A stretch of DNA of 64,000 nt from Mastigias papua (GCA_964019165.1 OZ025280.1:11030428-11094427), one strand, 5' to 3'. Shown: positions 1 through 12,230, numbered from the stretch's first letter. Notes: generated by a model from the letters alone, not told the origin. Numbers and translations: made by a program.

Positions 1-316
1 TGTTTTTTTCTTGGGATATATAAGATAAAATGGCATATCCTGAATATGATCCAACCATAGATACTATTTGAAAATATAGTAGCAAAGTTAGCATGGAAAT
101 ACAGAACTGTGTGTATCACTCACTAAAAGGGATAGTCATAGCTGTCAAAGTAAATAGGAAAGGAATAAGGTGTGCTACATGTGGGAATATTAGTCATGCT
201 AAAGAGGGGAGTAGGATATTAGATACAATACTGGAGATGTAAATGATAGAAATGTAGAAAAATTGTGATAAAAGTGTGAAGATAAACAATGATACTAAAA
301 GCTACTAATACTGTAC
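1..316 (-). other. Probable truncated Helitron intron at window edge
   Basis: Minus-strand reading of the helicase reaches an AAG codon at 317-319 followed directly by GTACAG, a good splice donor in phase 0. The frame then stops within three codons. No later helicase motif appears in 1-316. I infer an intron that continues past the edge of the window, with the helicase C-terminal motifs in a missing exon. Confidence 0.5.
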
Positions 317-1543
317 CTTAAGCTCCAGCTTGTGCTTTGGAAGTCCGCTGGGAGTTTGTGCATTAAGGAACTCCATTGCATATGCTGCTGCTTCCTCTGG
401 ATTATCAGTGACTACTCTGTCTGTACTCAGGTAAGTGTGCACTGGTCCATGGAGTTGCTGTAGAATGAGATCATTGATGTGATGGGAATTCTCATTCAAT
501 GGCGTTAAGCAACAGCGTTCTGACATGTATGCAGGATCTTGCATGAGATCCACATTACCAGGTTGAAGTGGTGGGTAAACAAAGTTGATCATGTCTTGCA
601 GTGATTCTGTCATGATCTCGTCTGGAAGGTTGACTTGATCATATGCATCATGTGGTTCATCACCTGTGCCAATTCTGAGAAGCCATTCAGAGAACTGCCT
701 GTATGTGTCATCTCGAGCGGCTCTCATGTTTGTCACCAGTTGGAATTGATGGAAGTGACGCCACAAGTGTGAATTGATGATGCATTGGCGAACAGTCTGT
801 TCTCTACCTGCTCTGGGAACAACTGGGAGAACCTGTCTAAAATCACCACCAAGAAACATGAATTTACCCCCAAATGGTCTATCAAGCTGGGTAATATCTC
901 TGAGAAGGACATCAACAGCCTTTAATGCATTTGCTGGGATCATTGATGCTTCATCCCAGATAAAGATTGTTGTCTCCCTTAGAATGTTAGCTCTGGCACT
1001 TTGCCATTTTATATTACACGTAGAATTAGGCAATAAAGGAATAGGTATTTGAAATGTGGAGTGTGCAGTTGCTCCATTGATAAGCAATGTGCTGGCAATC
1101 CCAGAATATGCCATACATTTCACCTTTATTCCCAAAGCCTGAAGATTGTGAACTACAGTGTTATAAAGAAAGGTCTTACCTGTGCCAGCAGGTCCATCCA
1201 CAAAGTAGCAAGTCTGATCAAAATTTGTTGTTATGGCATCGACAATTGTGTCATGAATATGGTGCTGATCAATGTTGAGTTGTTGGCGCATTTGCTCACC
1301 CAGCTGCCGTTCATGAACAATGTCAATGTGTTCATTCTGATTTTGTGGATTAACAAAAATTGGCAGGAAGCTGTGGAAGATCAGAAAAGTCAGCATCTGC
1401 AATTGACTTACCATGAACCCTGAGGCATGCATCAATGTTCCAGAGACAGAGGTGAATGTGTCTGTCCTGCAATGTGGCTTCTGGGTCATGGAGTTGGTCA
1501 TGTCTGATGTAATCTTCACACATAGCTTCTTTGAATTCCTCAA
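317..1543 (-). pseudogene. Helitron PIF1-like helicase segment
   Basis: This segment carries the N-terminal half of the SF1B PIF1-family helicase of the Helitron. Counted from position 1543, the Walker A motif GPAGTGKT is at residues 117-124, the Walker B-like WDEAS at 196-200 and motif III GGDFRQVLPV at 232-241. The first ~60 residues are a wrong-frame artefact. Genuine helicase sequence begins after the frameshift near 1350-1370, where the Rep frame ends at a stop and this frame takes over with PQNQNEHIDIVHERQLG. The segment ends in phase 0 at a donor at 316/317. The family's later motifs (the LRN region and the SKGQT-like motif VI) are absent from the window. Helitron helicases unwind the displaced strand during rolling-circle transposition. 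Confidence 0.92.
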
Positions 1544-2453
1544 ACAGGGCTCTGATGTCGGATGGAGTTTGAAACACCATCAATGTCGCAAACAACTGGC
1601 GCATTTGTGAGGGCATGTTCATTACTGAAGCCTCTTGCAAACAGTGCCTGTGTTCGGTGTCATCCTCAAGCAACCCCATTGCTCTTGCTGCATCTTTGAA
1701 TGTGGCATGCACATGACCATTAACTGTTCTCAGGTCTTCAAATGATGTCACTCCTGTCCAGTGTAGGAGGAGTATGCGAAGAGCGAATCCCTGTGGATCA
1801 GAAGGTTGAACTTGATAGATTCGACCGATGATTGGTGCAGTTGATCGTAGTCTGCGAGTCCATTTCTTCCCTTGTTGGTTGAAAGTGTAATGCTGAGGAA
1901 TTTCGTGGTACAAATATTGACGTGCATTCACATCCTCTTGGTTGAGTTTGAAAAATGCTGTCAATGTTGTGTTTTGCCCACGGTCAAGAGCCCTTTGTTC
2001 ATTGCCATTTCGATAGCATACATTTTGCTGCAGAGGGAGGTGAACTGCAAGCCGGATGATGATGTGGCTTTTGTCATGCATCTTGTACTGCATGATTCTG
2101 AAAACTGCCTGGTGTGGTCCAACGTAGCGTACATTGAGATGTTGCAAAATCTCATCATGGTTGAGATAATTTTGTCTAATTTCGACATGTGCAGCATCAT
2201 TGCCCTTGTGGATATACTTGAAAATGTACTTCACACTCCTGACAGTTGTGCAAACCTCCACATTCATATGGCAATTGAACTTCATGAGTAAATGAGGGTT
2301 GTATGGTACAACCCATGAGTCATTCACTGTGTGGCGACGCAGTTGTGCCCTATGTTGCCCATGTCGTCTGTACAGTGGATATCCATTGACACTGAATTCT
2401 GTTTGGAGCTGGAGAGGTTTTGGGAAATGGTCCCATTTTCCATGCAGACACAA
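1350..2453 (-). pseudogene. Helitron Rep C-terminal segment with Y2 motif
   Basis: This is the middle segment of RepHel, in a different frame from its neighbours on both sides. Counted from 2453, residues 71-85 read VRSVKYIFKYIHKGN. Tyr76 and Tyr80 form the YxxxY (Y2) pair that makes the covalent DNA link in Helitron Rep proteins. The sequence up to this point (FPKPLQLQTEF, NGYPLYRRH) is also typical of the family. The first ~10 residues and the last ~8 residues lie outside the true frame. Upstream the HUH-bearing segment overlaps this one, and downstream the helicase frame overlaps it. Both junctions look like single-base frameshifts, not introns, because no splice signals are present. Confidence 0.9.
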
Positions 2454-3295
2454 TGAGGGTCCAGTTCACCACAGGGGCCATGCATCATGTGTCTCTTCAC
2501 AGTATCATGGAACTCTGGCTGCAAGTGTGGGTCTGGACTTTCTGCAGATACCAACTGTTCAACATTGTGTGTTGTTCGTGGTTTGTCAGCATCTGCTAGA
2601 AATAAGACCATGTGTGCATGAGGCAAACCTCTTTTTTGAAACTCAATTGTATACACATATGCAGTCACATGTCCCAGTACATGACTCTCAAGAACATCGT
2701 TGAGAAGTTCCTTCAGTTTTAAGTTGAAGACACGACTGACAATGTCTGGCCTGGCACTTGCAGTCTGATGTGGAAGTAAATTCTCCTGAATCTCAGGCCA
2801 CTTTGGATTTGCTGTGAGTGTGAGAAAAATGTCTGGTTTTCCATGTTTTGTTACAATTGTCATCGCATCTTGGTACTTTTGGTACATGTTTCGTTGACTG
2901 CCTTCAAAGCTTGATGGTAGGATGATGATGCGACCTACATTCACATCTTCAGCTTGGGCACGTCTGCCTAAATGATCCATCAAGCCTTGGTATGATTCAA
3001 CACGCAGTTGTAGCTGGTGTGATCTGATGTAGGCTAATTCATTTCCCTCTATTTTTGTGAATGCATCAACCAGGTACTGCTGAAGCAATAGATGGGAAAG
3101 ATGAATGGTGGAGAAGTTGTCACGCACAGCAATTCTGAAAGCATAGAACTCGTTTAATGTGAGTCGTGCTCTGCGGTTTGCCCCTTGTTGCCGTTCATTG
3201 GCTACAACATTCCGTTGAATGTTGACACTCCAGCCCAGTTCTCCATGGAAGAACAGTAAGGGGAAAGTCAATGGGTCGGCATTTGGTGATGTTGC
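2400..3295 (-). pseudogene. Helitron Rep HUH nickase segment (exon 2)
   Basis: This is the second exon of RepHel. It starts at 3295 just after the acceptor TTCAAG and reads ATSPNADPLTFPLLFFHGE, a classic Helitron-like N domain start. The block FLTLTANPKWPE and then GLPHAHMVLF follow; the latter contains the His-x-His metal-binding HUH motif at about 2612-2620. This domain nicks one strand at the element terminus. The frame runs into a wrong reading after CVCMENG near 2430, where a frameshift moves the gene into the Y2 segment. The apparent start at 3271 is a TTG inside the exon, not a real initiation codon. Confidence 0.92.
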
Positions 3296-3568
3296 CTTGA
3301 ATTGAAGATGAGTTACATTAATTGATTTAAATTCATAACATGTACAACAACAACAAAGACTATATTACAATAATCTGAGGAAAACAAGTAAAGCAGGAAA
3401 ATATAATTAAATATCTTGCTGTACATGGGTATCATTCAATAATTTTTTGAGTTGAAATTGAAGGGTAGTGAAAGGGAAGACTATATTGAATAATTGATCA
3501 TTACTAAGGCAAGGTCAACTATTAAAATAGGTGTCATGAAGTCTTAAGGAGGAATACATCCAAGTTAC
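3296..3568 (-). other. Intron within Helitron RepHel
   Basis: This is a 273-bp GT-AG intron. The donor AAG|GTAACT follows KIK at 3569 in phase 0 and the acceptor AATTCAAG| precedes GCA ACA TCA at 3295. Both exons are in the same phase, and the junction yields the expected Helitron-like N domain sequence. The interval is AT-rich and contains stops in the coding frame. Confidence 0.8.
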
Positions 3569-4549
3569 CTTGATCTTGACTGTGTTTGGTGCATTGGGTT
3601 GAGCGGGATACACTTCAAGATCTCGGTCAGCTGGATAGGGTGCGGCACCATCATTTCCAACATAGACTGCTGCAATTTCTGTTGTAGTGGGATTAGCATA
3701 TCGCCTGTCCTGAAATGGTCGTGTTGCAATGATCATTTTGACAGGGCGAACAGGCTGATTGTTTGCAGCAGCAATTTGCCTTTCCTGTTGAAGGATATGA
3801 CCCATATTGTGATATTGCTGTGCATATGGATTGACAGCAAGTAGTTCATCTTGTAGAAGCTGCATAATGTTGGGCCGAAGGTTATGATTACGTGGATCAT
3901 TGATCCTCTGTTGCATTGCTTCATTGGTGTCAAGGATGTACAACTGTGCATACTGTGGTGGCTGACCTTGTGGAGCTTCTTGTGCAGCTGTAAGATGGTA
4001 GGCCTGACCATGAAGTGTTACAACTCTTGGTCCCCTACCAGCATGTTCAGTCAGTGTTGCATTCCAAGAAGCCATTGACATTGCAGCATTATAATGGCGA
4101 ATATGTTCCAAGAAGTGTCGGGAATGTGGTGTGTCACCATTGAACAGCTCTACAATGGTATGTGATGGGAGCTGAAGTGGTGGCAAGGTGACTTTTCCCT
4201 GGAAACAGCATCTGGTGAAGATGTGTTGTGCATTGCATTCTTCCTGGAACTATTTTGCCCCACAGTGTGGACATCTATTGTTCATGTCACCAATATGGTG
4301 TGGTACTGGTAAGTGAATGGCATCATCTTCTGGCAGAAGGTTTGGCTGTTGCCCTCCCTGTGCAATGGGAGGATTCGCAACTGGGTGCTGGAGCTGCAAA
4401 TTAGCCAAGTCATTCACTGCAGCAATGACAGGTGGATCATGATTCACTTGTGCAGCTTGATGTTGTACTTGATGTCGTTGTTGCATCTGGTTGCGCCGTT
4501 GGTCTCGTCTGCTTCTATGCTCAACGCGTAGGCGACGTAAACGGGGCAT
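3569..4549 (-). pseudogene. Helitron Rep N-terminal exon with in-frame stop
   Basis: This is exon 1 of RepHel. It begins MPRLRRLRVEHRSRRDQ and carries a Gln-rich stretch. A CPHCGAK motif follows at about 4253-4273, then C-x8-CC in the continuation (ECNAQHIFTRCCFQGK). This is the Cys-rich segment that often precedes the Helitron-like N domain. A single in-frame TAG at 4250-4252 interrupts it; the frame resumes immediately and stays open to the splice donor at 3568/3569. The later part (PPLQLPSHTIVELFNG, then HFLEHIRHYNAAMSMAS) is typical of animal Helitrons. The stop and the two downstream frameshifts indicate an inactive copy. Confidence 0.88.
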
Positions 4550-4559
4550 GATTAAAAAA

Positions 4560-7500
4560 TGTGTATGGGAATGAACTGATGGAACAGAGAGATAAAGAAA
4601 ATGAGAAGTTATGGAGAATATATGTAGGGGTCAGTCATGTCAAAGTCTGTGTACTGGGGTGGGGAAAAATTTCAAAATGTTTCAAATCAGTTTGTAGGAT
4701 ACTTAGGCGGTGTGAAACTTTGCGGAGAATTGTTCAGGGGAATGAAATGATGTAAACTAAGGATGTCAAGAAACTGTGCTCAGTGTTGTGGAGATATATA
4801 CAGACCAGTATATAAAGGGTTGTCTCCTGAGTTTCCTTGTAAAGGGCTGTGGGGCATGAAAAGTCAGTTTCTATCCAAATGTTTAGATATATGTCTTTGC
4901 CCTTATGCAAAAATGACATGAAACTTGCTATTTTTGTTAGGAGTACATCATAATCCAGCAGAAATCTAATTTCCTCAAAAGGAAATAGATGATATACTGC
5001 CAATAATCATTGGAAAAACCTAAAGTGATAATGGTTGAGATATGTTTACCTGTGGTACTTTGAATAACACACAAGTGAAAATTAGTGAAAATGAAAAGAA
5101 ACAAAATATTTGTGTATGTGTTGCTCAATTACAAACCCATGATGTGTTTAATAATGGTGTGAATAAATAAGTGTTACCATTTACTAAAATTAAAATAAAA
5201 TGATGATTCGTGGTAAAGTGATAGAAGGTAGATGATACATGGTATTTTTCTTCAGAAAGCAACTCTGTACATATGTATATGTATCTAGATGTGACAGTTG
5301 TATGCATGGGATAGAAAGGTTGCTGCAGTGTATTAAGGTCTACATAATAAAATACTGAAATGTCTCTCTGTGGTAGATTTGGTGTGGTAAGGTGTTGTGT
5401 TGCATTGTTGTTATTGGCAGTGTCCAGTAATGAAGTTTACAGAGTAAGTTAAGTGGTCATGAAAAGTGTTGTGGTGTTGTGACATAACTGGACAAAAGAT
5501 GCTTTGTTGTCCTATTGATAGGTTGGTGTTGTAGTGTTTCCCAGCAAGTAAGTGTGGAGAACTTATGTTGTATATGTGGTCAGTTTATTTAGATTGAAGT
5601 AAAGTAGGAATGAACAACTGAAGGCTGAAATGATGACAGGAAATGGCTATGAACCGTAAGTGTGTGGATAGGAGCTGGTGTGTGAAATGTGGTATGGATA
5701 TTGCAATTGGGAGCAGTATGAAAATAGGTCATTGGTTTGTAAGCTCTAAGCTGTGTGGGTATTCAGGGTTATTACTTGCAAAATTAGAACATTACACAAA
5801 TTAAATGAATAAAATGCACATGTAGGTGTAAAATACTGTAGGAAGTGGGTGGAAGTATTAAAAATCAAAGCTGAGAACAGGTAAGTGAATAATTTGTGTA
5901 GTTGTTATATAAGGAAAGTAACTTGAGGCCTTGGTTCAAAAGTTCCATATTCTTTAACTGCTATGATTAAATTGTGTAGTACTAAAAGTTCTTTAATAGT
6001 TCCTTCATTGTCACTGCACAGTTAGTGCTATAAATCTAGTAAAGACAGAAAGAAGATGTTCAAGGTCTGAATGTTACGTGTACTTTTTGCTATAGCGTAA
6101 GAAGAAAAAGACAGGGAAGGCCAATGAAACAGTTGAGAGAAGCATACTAAAGAATCTATGCAGGTTGTGGTTGCAAATGAATATAATACGATTCCTGATT
6201 AGTGAGTTGTTGTAGATAAACAAATGGTCAAATTCAAAAGGTCCGTAGGGAATGTTCCTGTAATACACGCATTTTTTACAAGAAAGTAAGGTCTGGAGCT
6301 GGTAGGCAGGTTCTTAAATGTTCTGGCCATTTTGGTATCAAACGTGTTTAACATGTGTTTTAAAATTCGTTGATAATGAATGTTTCAAGCGTGCTTCTAA
6401 GGTAAAGTAAATAGCTCACTCACATTCAGAAATAAATAAAAGTAATGTGCTTAGTTGCAGAACAATAAAGAATGGTGTGTTAAATCCCTCAACAACCTTG
6501 CTCCACACAACTTGCAAAGAACGTTCTCTAGAAACTGTCAATATTCCACTTACAGACAAATACCTCAAATTGGCAAATATTGTTGTCTTACAGAGGTGCA
6601 AAATTATATAACGGCCTTTCAGCTGAGACACAGTTGGTATCCTCCCTAACAAATTGAAGAGCCTCATTTGACGTGACGTTTCTTTTATCAATGTAAATTG
6701 TATCATGTGTGTATTATAAGGACTTTATGTTAATGATATGTGTAACTTCATCAATGTCAAGTTGAAGCCAAGAGAAATATTGAAATGGAAATGTCGTGAG
6801 TGTACAATTTACTGAGAATGAGTGGAAACTGCATGTCAAGTGTAGTATTATGATATACAGTTCAGTATGAAGACTGTGTCAAGTGTCAACTGGGAAAATT
6901 ATAACTGCAAGTTATATAAAAAAGTTTGTTAGCTTTTTCAATGTGGGTAGTGCTGTGTCTAAAAAGTGTGGTTCAAAAAAGTGAGGCTACTGTTTCTTAT
7001 AGCCAGCTTCTTATAAAAAAAAGTGTCTTCTAAGTTCTGTAAATATGGTCGTACTGTACATGTAGGGTCCTTATAAAGTGGTTCCATATAAAAAAGCGTG
7101 TATGACACAAAACATAAGCAGTTAACGCCAAGAAATATGCAAAGTCGCGCTCAAAGTAATGTGATGATAATACGATTAATAATTCTTTGTTAATAAATGT
7201 GAAAGGTAAGTTACTAAAGGGCTAGGAGTGAGTGGAGGACACTGAGTAAGTAAACTATGAAAGAAATTGTGTATCTGTTAGGTGAATGTACAAAGAATAC
7301 CAGCGAGTTTAAACATGCGCTACTGAACATGCCCTGGAGCATGTCTGATGCTGTCATTACACAGCGATGAAACAACTGAGAAAAATTGCAAAATAATGCA
7401 CAATTGGAGTGCATTGACAATGACAAATGGGTAACAAAAGTCATGTACTTTCGGTAAGTGGACCATATGAATGAAGTATAAAGTACACATATATAGCAAC

Positions 7501-9520
7501 CGTAAAATATACGTAAATAGTGGGTAATGGGTAATGGTGAAACTTTACTTCCTGCCAAAATAGGCACAGCCACTATGCCCTATACGAGTGGATCGTCAGT
7601 GATCATTAACTACCCCCTGTGTGCTGGGTGATTAGTGCATTAAACTATAAACTATAGAGTTGAAAGTGAGTTGCCGACACCTTTGTAACTTACTACAGCC
7701 AAAAGAATAGAAAATGTAAGGTGGCTCACAGTGCAATCTTTAGTCCTGAGTAAATGTCCGCCTTGAATTAGTTATTTGTTGAAAAAATCTATGCTGGGCA
7801 TCATTAGTCCAGACCCCCGGGGACTTACTGTTGTCTCAGTAATTCAATGGAGTATAAAGTAACCCAAGATATCATGTGTTTCCTGGTGTTTGCAGTTCAC
7901 ATGAGGTGTGAAACTGATGCATAGCCACAATACTTAGTGAAATTTTCCATCCTCCCTGGTAACTGCAACCTGAACGTGTAGAGGGTTATTATTACGTTAC
8001 GTAAGAGTAAGTCAGTATTACGTTACTCATGTATAGCCAAGGGTATAGCGTGGAAGGGGGCTATAGTGTGTGAAGTAAACTAAAGGAATGGTTTTAGGTA
8101 CTCTTGGGTGCCCAGTAGATGTCCGCCCGCTAATCATGTTGTCCTGACTTCATGCCCTCAGGGTGTTCTCTAGCTCCCCTTTATTACATAGTCATGGTTC
8201 ATAGTTCCCCTATTTCATAGCTGTTCATAGAACACATATTACATATCTCCTGTATAGTTCATATTTCAAGGCTCACAGACACCCTGCTGAATAGTTTGTC
8301 TCAGTTTGCATAACGTTTTCTAAAAATGGAAGGTGTGTAGTCCTGACAACATATGAGAAGTACATAGTGTATTTTTCCTCACCTACTATTGTTATAAATG
8401 AGGGGAATGGCTCTCCTAGCTTCTAAAACTAAGTAATAGAGCACATTTTTCCACTTTGGGTAAGAAAAGGAGGATCTCTGCTGATCTGCAACAGAAATAT
8501 CACAAACTGTGCAATGTATAGAGTTGTATATTGGGTACCACCTCTACGTTACAATGTAACATTTACGTTAACCTTCCACTCCGCGACCCTGTCCCACCAG
8601 AAAATATACAGCATACAATTGGGTAAATGCAATGTCAACTGCCTGGATTGTTAACATCCGCCCATCATCAGTGGCATAGTTCCAATCCCACGTTAAGTTG
8701 AACTCGCATGGATGCTATTTCTAGTCTAGTCTTATTATCATACGTCCAATTCCATATTAACTTCATGTGTCATATAAGCTATATACCATGTTCCTGAGAT
8801 CTTTTATTTGCACAAACTATACAATTCCGTTTACCATGTTGATCTGAGTAGAACATCGCTTGTTATGGATATAGGAGGCTAGAGTTTATTAGGACGTTCA
8901 TAACTCCGTGCTCATTGTTCCCCTATAGAAATAGAGCTGGATGGACACTTCTGTGGGTGAATGTTAATGACTGAGGCAGTTGACATTGTATATTAACTAT
9001 ATATCACTGTGATGTACGCAGTATGTATGTCAAGAATATGCAATAAAATGTGTGGCACTGGGTATGCGAGAGAAAGTAGAATGAAAAATACTGAACGCTT
9101 TACGCAAAACCCGCTACTACTCGGCAGTATCTAAAATGGGCAGTGCAATCAAATACAAATAAGAAAAGCTGATTCTTGCATATATTTCTGTGGTGGAGAA
9201 AGTACAGGGGGATTGTAAGAATACGGACAGTTGAAAGTGCGTATAAACTATAGATCATAATCCCTGTGTCCATTAAACAACGTCCATACATTCTACAAAC
9301 AATGCTTATCCTAACTCTGACCTTTACCCTACAGAAAAGTCTAATCCTGATCCGAACTAAGTAAGTGGTAAGTAGTGCTGTAGGCTTTGTGCTCTGTTAC
9401 TACTGTCTTCATCGTAATGAGTAAATGTGTATAGAATTTACGGCGATTCGGCTGTTACCCTACACTGTGCAGTGGCCTAACTTCGTTTACTACTAAACAA
9501 CTGGGCAATACTGTGAATAA
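4560..9520. other. Gene-poor AT-rich interval
   Basis: I see no recognisable gene, RNA or transposon here apart from one weak candidate exon at 6592-6681. The DNA is AT-rich on both strands, with many short GTGT and GTAAG words. The ORFs present are short, overlap on both strands and lack protein-like composition. Part may belong to the 5' flank of the Helitron, but I could not find a terminus. Confidence 0.5.
6592..6681 (-). other. Candidate internal exon, unknown protein
   Basis: This 90-nt minus-strand segment lies between a weak acceptor (GATAAAAG|) and a donor (CCTCT|GTAAGA). One frame reads NVTSNEALQFVREDTNCVS and onwards without stops and with balanced composition. I do not recognise it. 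It could equally be chance. Confidence 0.25.
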
Positions 9521-9614
9521 TGTAACTCATATCGAAAAATCAGGAAAACAGGTATTGTGCGGAGCGAAGAAACCGTAGATAAAGTGCAAGGTGTGATACG
9601 ATAAAGGACTCACC

Positions 9615-9888
9615 TTATAATAAGAAGAGGAAAGTCTGTGAGTTTCGCAAACAACTACCTTCTTCTCTGCTAGCATTCCCAAACAGAAAGTACGGGGTCG
9701 CCGTGGACATTTGACTGTCATGGGACAAAAGGAGAACAGCTTACCGGAATTAGGAGATGACAGTTGATGGAAAGCAGACAGCCCCACGCTTTGAGGTGGA
9801 GACAAAGGAGAACTATGATATTGACTCTGGAATGCCCCGGGGCACTTATTACCGCTCAGGTGAGGTGATACTGGGAAACCCCTCACAG
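9615..9888. other. Candidate coding exon(s), strand uncertain
   Basis: This interval is less AT-rich than its surroundings and is open on both strands. On minus, a strong acceptor (CGCTTTTTAG|) precedes a Ser/Pro-rich reading that stays open to a donor AAGAAG|GTAGTT near 9660. On plus, 9758-9888 reads MTVDGKQTAPRFEVETKENY and onwards to a donor CAG|GTACTA, with more typical protein composition. Splice phase does not join the minus reading directly to the neighbouring 91-residue gene. I cannot choose the strand or name a family. Confidence 0.35.
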
Positions 9889-10422
9889 GTACTAAAAAGC
9901 GAGAAAATGAGTAGATTTCTATATGTAACCCACGTCATAGTGGCATGCTAGAATGTATTATATTACGATAAAAACTGTTATAGATACGATAATGTGAGTA
10001 TATTATGAAAAACATACTGCTATAGTTACAATAATATAAAAGTGAAAATGGAAAACGGAACATCTTTGGGAGCTCATAAGATAAAATTTTTGTACTTCTT
10101 AGGGAAGTAACTACTGATAAACGTTATGAAGAAAGCGAGGGTGGTAAAGATAATATTGGACAGTGAGTTGAAGATGTTAGGGGGTAAATGGGAGGGATAA
10201 GCCTTTGTCTAAGGGACTATCAATAAAGAGGTTGTGTGTATCATTTGTAGACAGTACAGTTATCTTGTGTATATGATGCGAAGATACAACCTGTAGCAAT
10301 GCTTAGGGGGTGGGGTGTAGGTGTATTGAAAAGGACTTTGAATGTACGGTTGTGTAGGGTGTGTATACCGATGAAGGTGGTAGTGTGACTTGACGTGTAG
10401 ATTTTCGATAAACTCTATCAGA

Positions 10423-10540
10423 TTTCAGAGGACTATGGAGAAAATCGCTAGAATAAATTGCAAACAATGTGAACAGCGTTGCACGAGAAATGTTGGAAAA
10501 GTTAACTTCTATCTACAAATGGAACACTACCCTACTATGA
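10423..10540 (+). other. Weak candidate exon, unknown
   Basis: An acceptor-like CAGATTTCAG| at about 10422-10431 is followed by an open plus-strand reading (RTMEKIARINCKQCEQRC...) with four Cys. It could continue the plus-strand candidate at 9758-9888, but the match is not demonstrable. It runs toward the 3' end of the 91-residue minus-strand gene. Confidence 0.18.
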
Positions 10541-10592
10541 GTTATATTTATAGGGCGGTTGTTCTGTGCGGTCGTAGTGCTGTTGCTGGTGG

Positions 10593-11485
10593 TCATATCT
10601 TGCGGTGTCTTCGGCAGAGTTGCGATGGTTTTTTTGACTTTTTGTGTTTCCTTTTTTTTCTTGTCTTTATAGAGACATGTAAGGTTTGTGTTGATCTGCA
10701 ATAAGAGATATGAGAGTAAAGCAGAGTCTACTTGGATAATGAGGCATATGCTGGTAGAGACGTGGGTAAAGATGGCATAGCCTAGCTTGAGGATACTGTG
10801 CAATGGGTAATGTAACGCGTGTAGGAGTGAGAGCATAGTTGCTAAGAAAGAGGTATTAGTGCAACTTACGTTATGTCATGTAATCGGTTCCCCTTTTCAT
10901 CTGTCAAGAAGAACGGCGTGGTATTCTTTAGATTAAAGGCCTTGGCAACCTTCCATTTGAGGGCTTTGCCAGTGATGTTACGTGGACACTGTAGCTCCTA
11001 GGACAGAAGAGAGCTACAACGTTAGAAATGCTCATAAGAATATACTGCATAGGAATATTAATGCTGAAACGTATGAAAGAGTGAAGAAAAACTTTACAAT
11101 CAACTTACTAACTTACGAAAAATAATTTTTGGGCGAAAATTGAAAAAGTTTAATGATATGAAGGGTGAGGGAAATATTATGTAGTATAATAAATGTGTGT
11201 AAGGGCAGTAGTACTGCCATTGGATTTGGAACAACGCAACTGGTACTGTGTGAAGTTAAGTAAGGATCGCACAATATGTATAATAAGCATGAGGTACAAG
11301 GTGTGTAATGTGTACAGGTAGGAAAAGGAGGCTGATATTGTATATGAATATTGTATACGAATTATGTAACATGCAATAATCTCAATGTCTATACAGGTAT
11401 GATAATGGATATAGATATGAAGGAAAACAGTTTACAGTACCTTTGTGTCCTCTCCGAAGTGGATCGTATAGATCTTGTCTGCCAT
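10593..11485 (-). CDS. Small three-exon gene, probable ubiquitin-like domain protein (91 aa)
   Basis: Three minus-strand exons join in frame: 11441-11485 (15 codons from ATG), 10870-10997 and 10695-10593 (stop TGA at 10593-10595). The introns are 443 and 174 bp, with donors AAG|GTACTG and AC|GTAAGT and acceptors TCTGTCCTAG| and CTTATTGCAG|. All phases agree (0, then +2). The product begins MADKIYTIHFGEDTK. Next come a helix-like stretch (TGKALKWKVAKAFNL), a strand with a turn (PFFLTDEKGNRL) and HDITSTQTLHVSI, in the order strand hairpin, helix, strand, strand. This layout matches a ubiquitin-like, PB1 or similar beta-grasp fold. The last ~25 residues are very basic (KTRKKRKHKKSKK), which may be a nuclear or nucleic-acid-binding tail. 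No Gly-Gly terminus is present, so conjugation is unlikely. The fold is inferred by eye and no family member is recognised. Confidence 0.6.
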
Positions 11486-12230
11486 CGTCGCTGAGGGGTG
11501 TGTACAGACTTAAGGTAGTATGTGAGTTTTGTAAGGTGTTGGTGACCTTAAGATGTGAATAGTCTTGACGCCCGGGTCATAGCTATCATGAAATATAACA
11601 ATATAGTGTTATATCAAAAAAAGTAAAGCTGGAAACTGGGTGGGTGATTTTATGAATGAAGTTGAGTTGTAGTATCAGTCTGAGATGTATTGAGAATCTA
11701 TTGTGATTTAAGCGGGAAGTCTAGAAATAGTATGCAGTAATATGAATGACCGTGGTAAGTTGTCATACAGTGTGAGGCACCCTTAGCATAGTAAGGGCAC
11801 ATTTTTACTTAATTCGGATGTTGGATGTTGGATGGGAAATGGATATAAAGTGGGAACAATAATGTGTAAGGGGAAATGCAAAAGTAAGTGGAAATGGATG
11901 TTTAAGTCAGATGCCAAATGTCATTGATAATGAGTGGATGTGGTTGAGAGGTATCGTGGCATATGTTGAAATATATTGTCTGTCTGAAGAATGAATTAGG
12001 AATGAATAGCCATAGATGAAGTATATCATGATGGACAGTTAAACTACCACGAGGAAAAAGGTAGTGGATAAGTGTAGGCAGCAATGCATCATGGGAGCGT
12101 ATACCATCAGAGGGTGTGATAAGGAGATATGTCTCAGGGGGTATACAGGGTATGTCTGAGAAGAAGGGAGAATAACAGGGCGATGGTTTGTACTGAATAG
12201 AAAAATGAGTGTATTGAGAACAGAGATACT
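11486..12230. other. Intergenic, nothing recognised
   Basis: This is AT-rich DNA upstream of the 91-residue gene. I see no further exon, repeat or RNA gene. The gene's promoter should lie at its low-coordinate end, but no clear TATA element stands out. Confidence 0.4.

Larger units (their letters stand above)
305..4549 (-). pseudogene. Decayed Helitron Rep/helicase gene (parent feature)
   Basis: This is a rolling-circle (Helitron) transposon gene read on the minus strand. Its parts lie in the order expected of a RepHel protein: a basic N-terminus with a Cys cluster, the Helitron-like N domain, the HUH nickase motif, the Y2 tyrosine motif, then a PIF1-family helicase. RepHel nicks, unwinds and transfers single-stranded DNA during transposition. 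Three lesions separate the parts: an in-frame TAG at 4250-4252, a frameshift between about 2400 and 2450, and a second frameshift near 1350-1370. One GT-AG intron (3296-3568, phase 0) joins the upstream parts cleanly. The start ATG at 4549 gives an Arg-rich N-terminus (MPRLRRLR...), usual for this family. The helicase ends at a splice donor near 317, so the rest lies beyond the left edge. The copy cannot encode a full protein as it stands. I could not identify the element termini. Confidence 0.93.

Noticed and set aside
774..2703. Plus-strand ORFs antisense to the Helitron
   Set aside because: They are shadows of the minus-strand RepHel coding frames.
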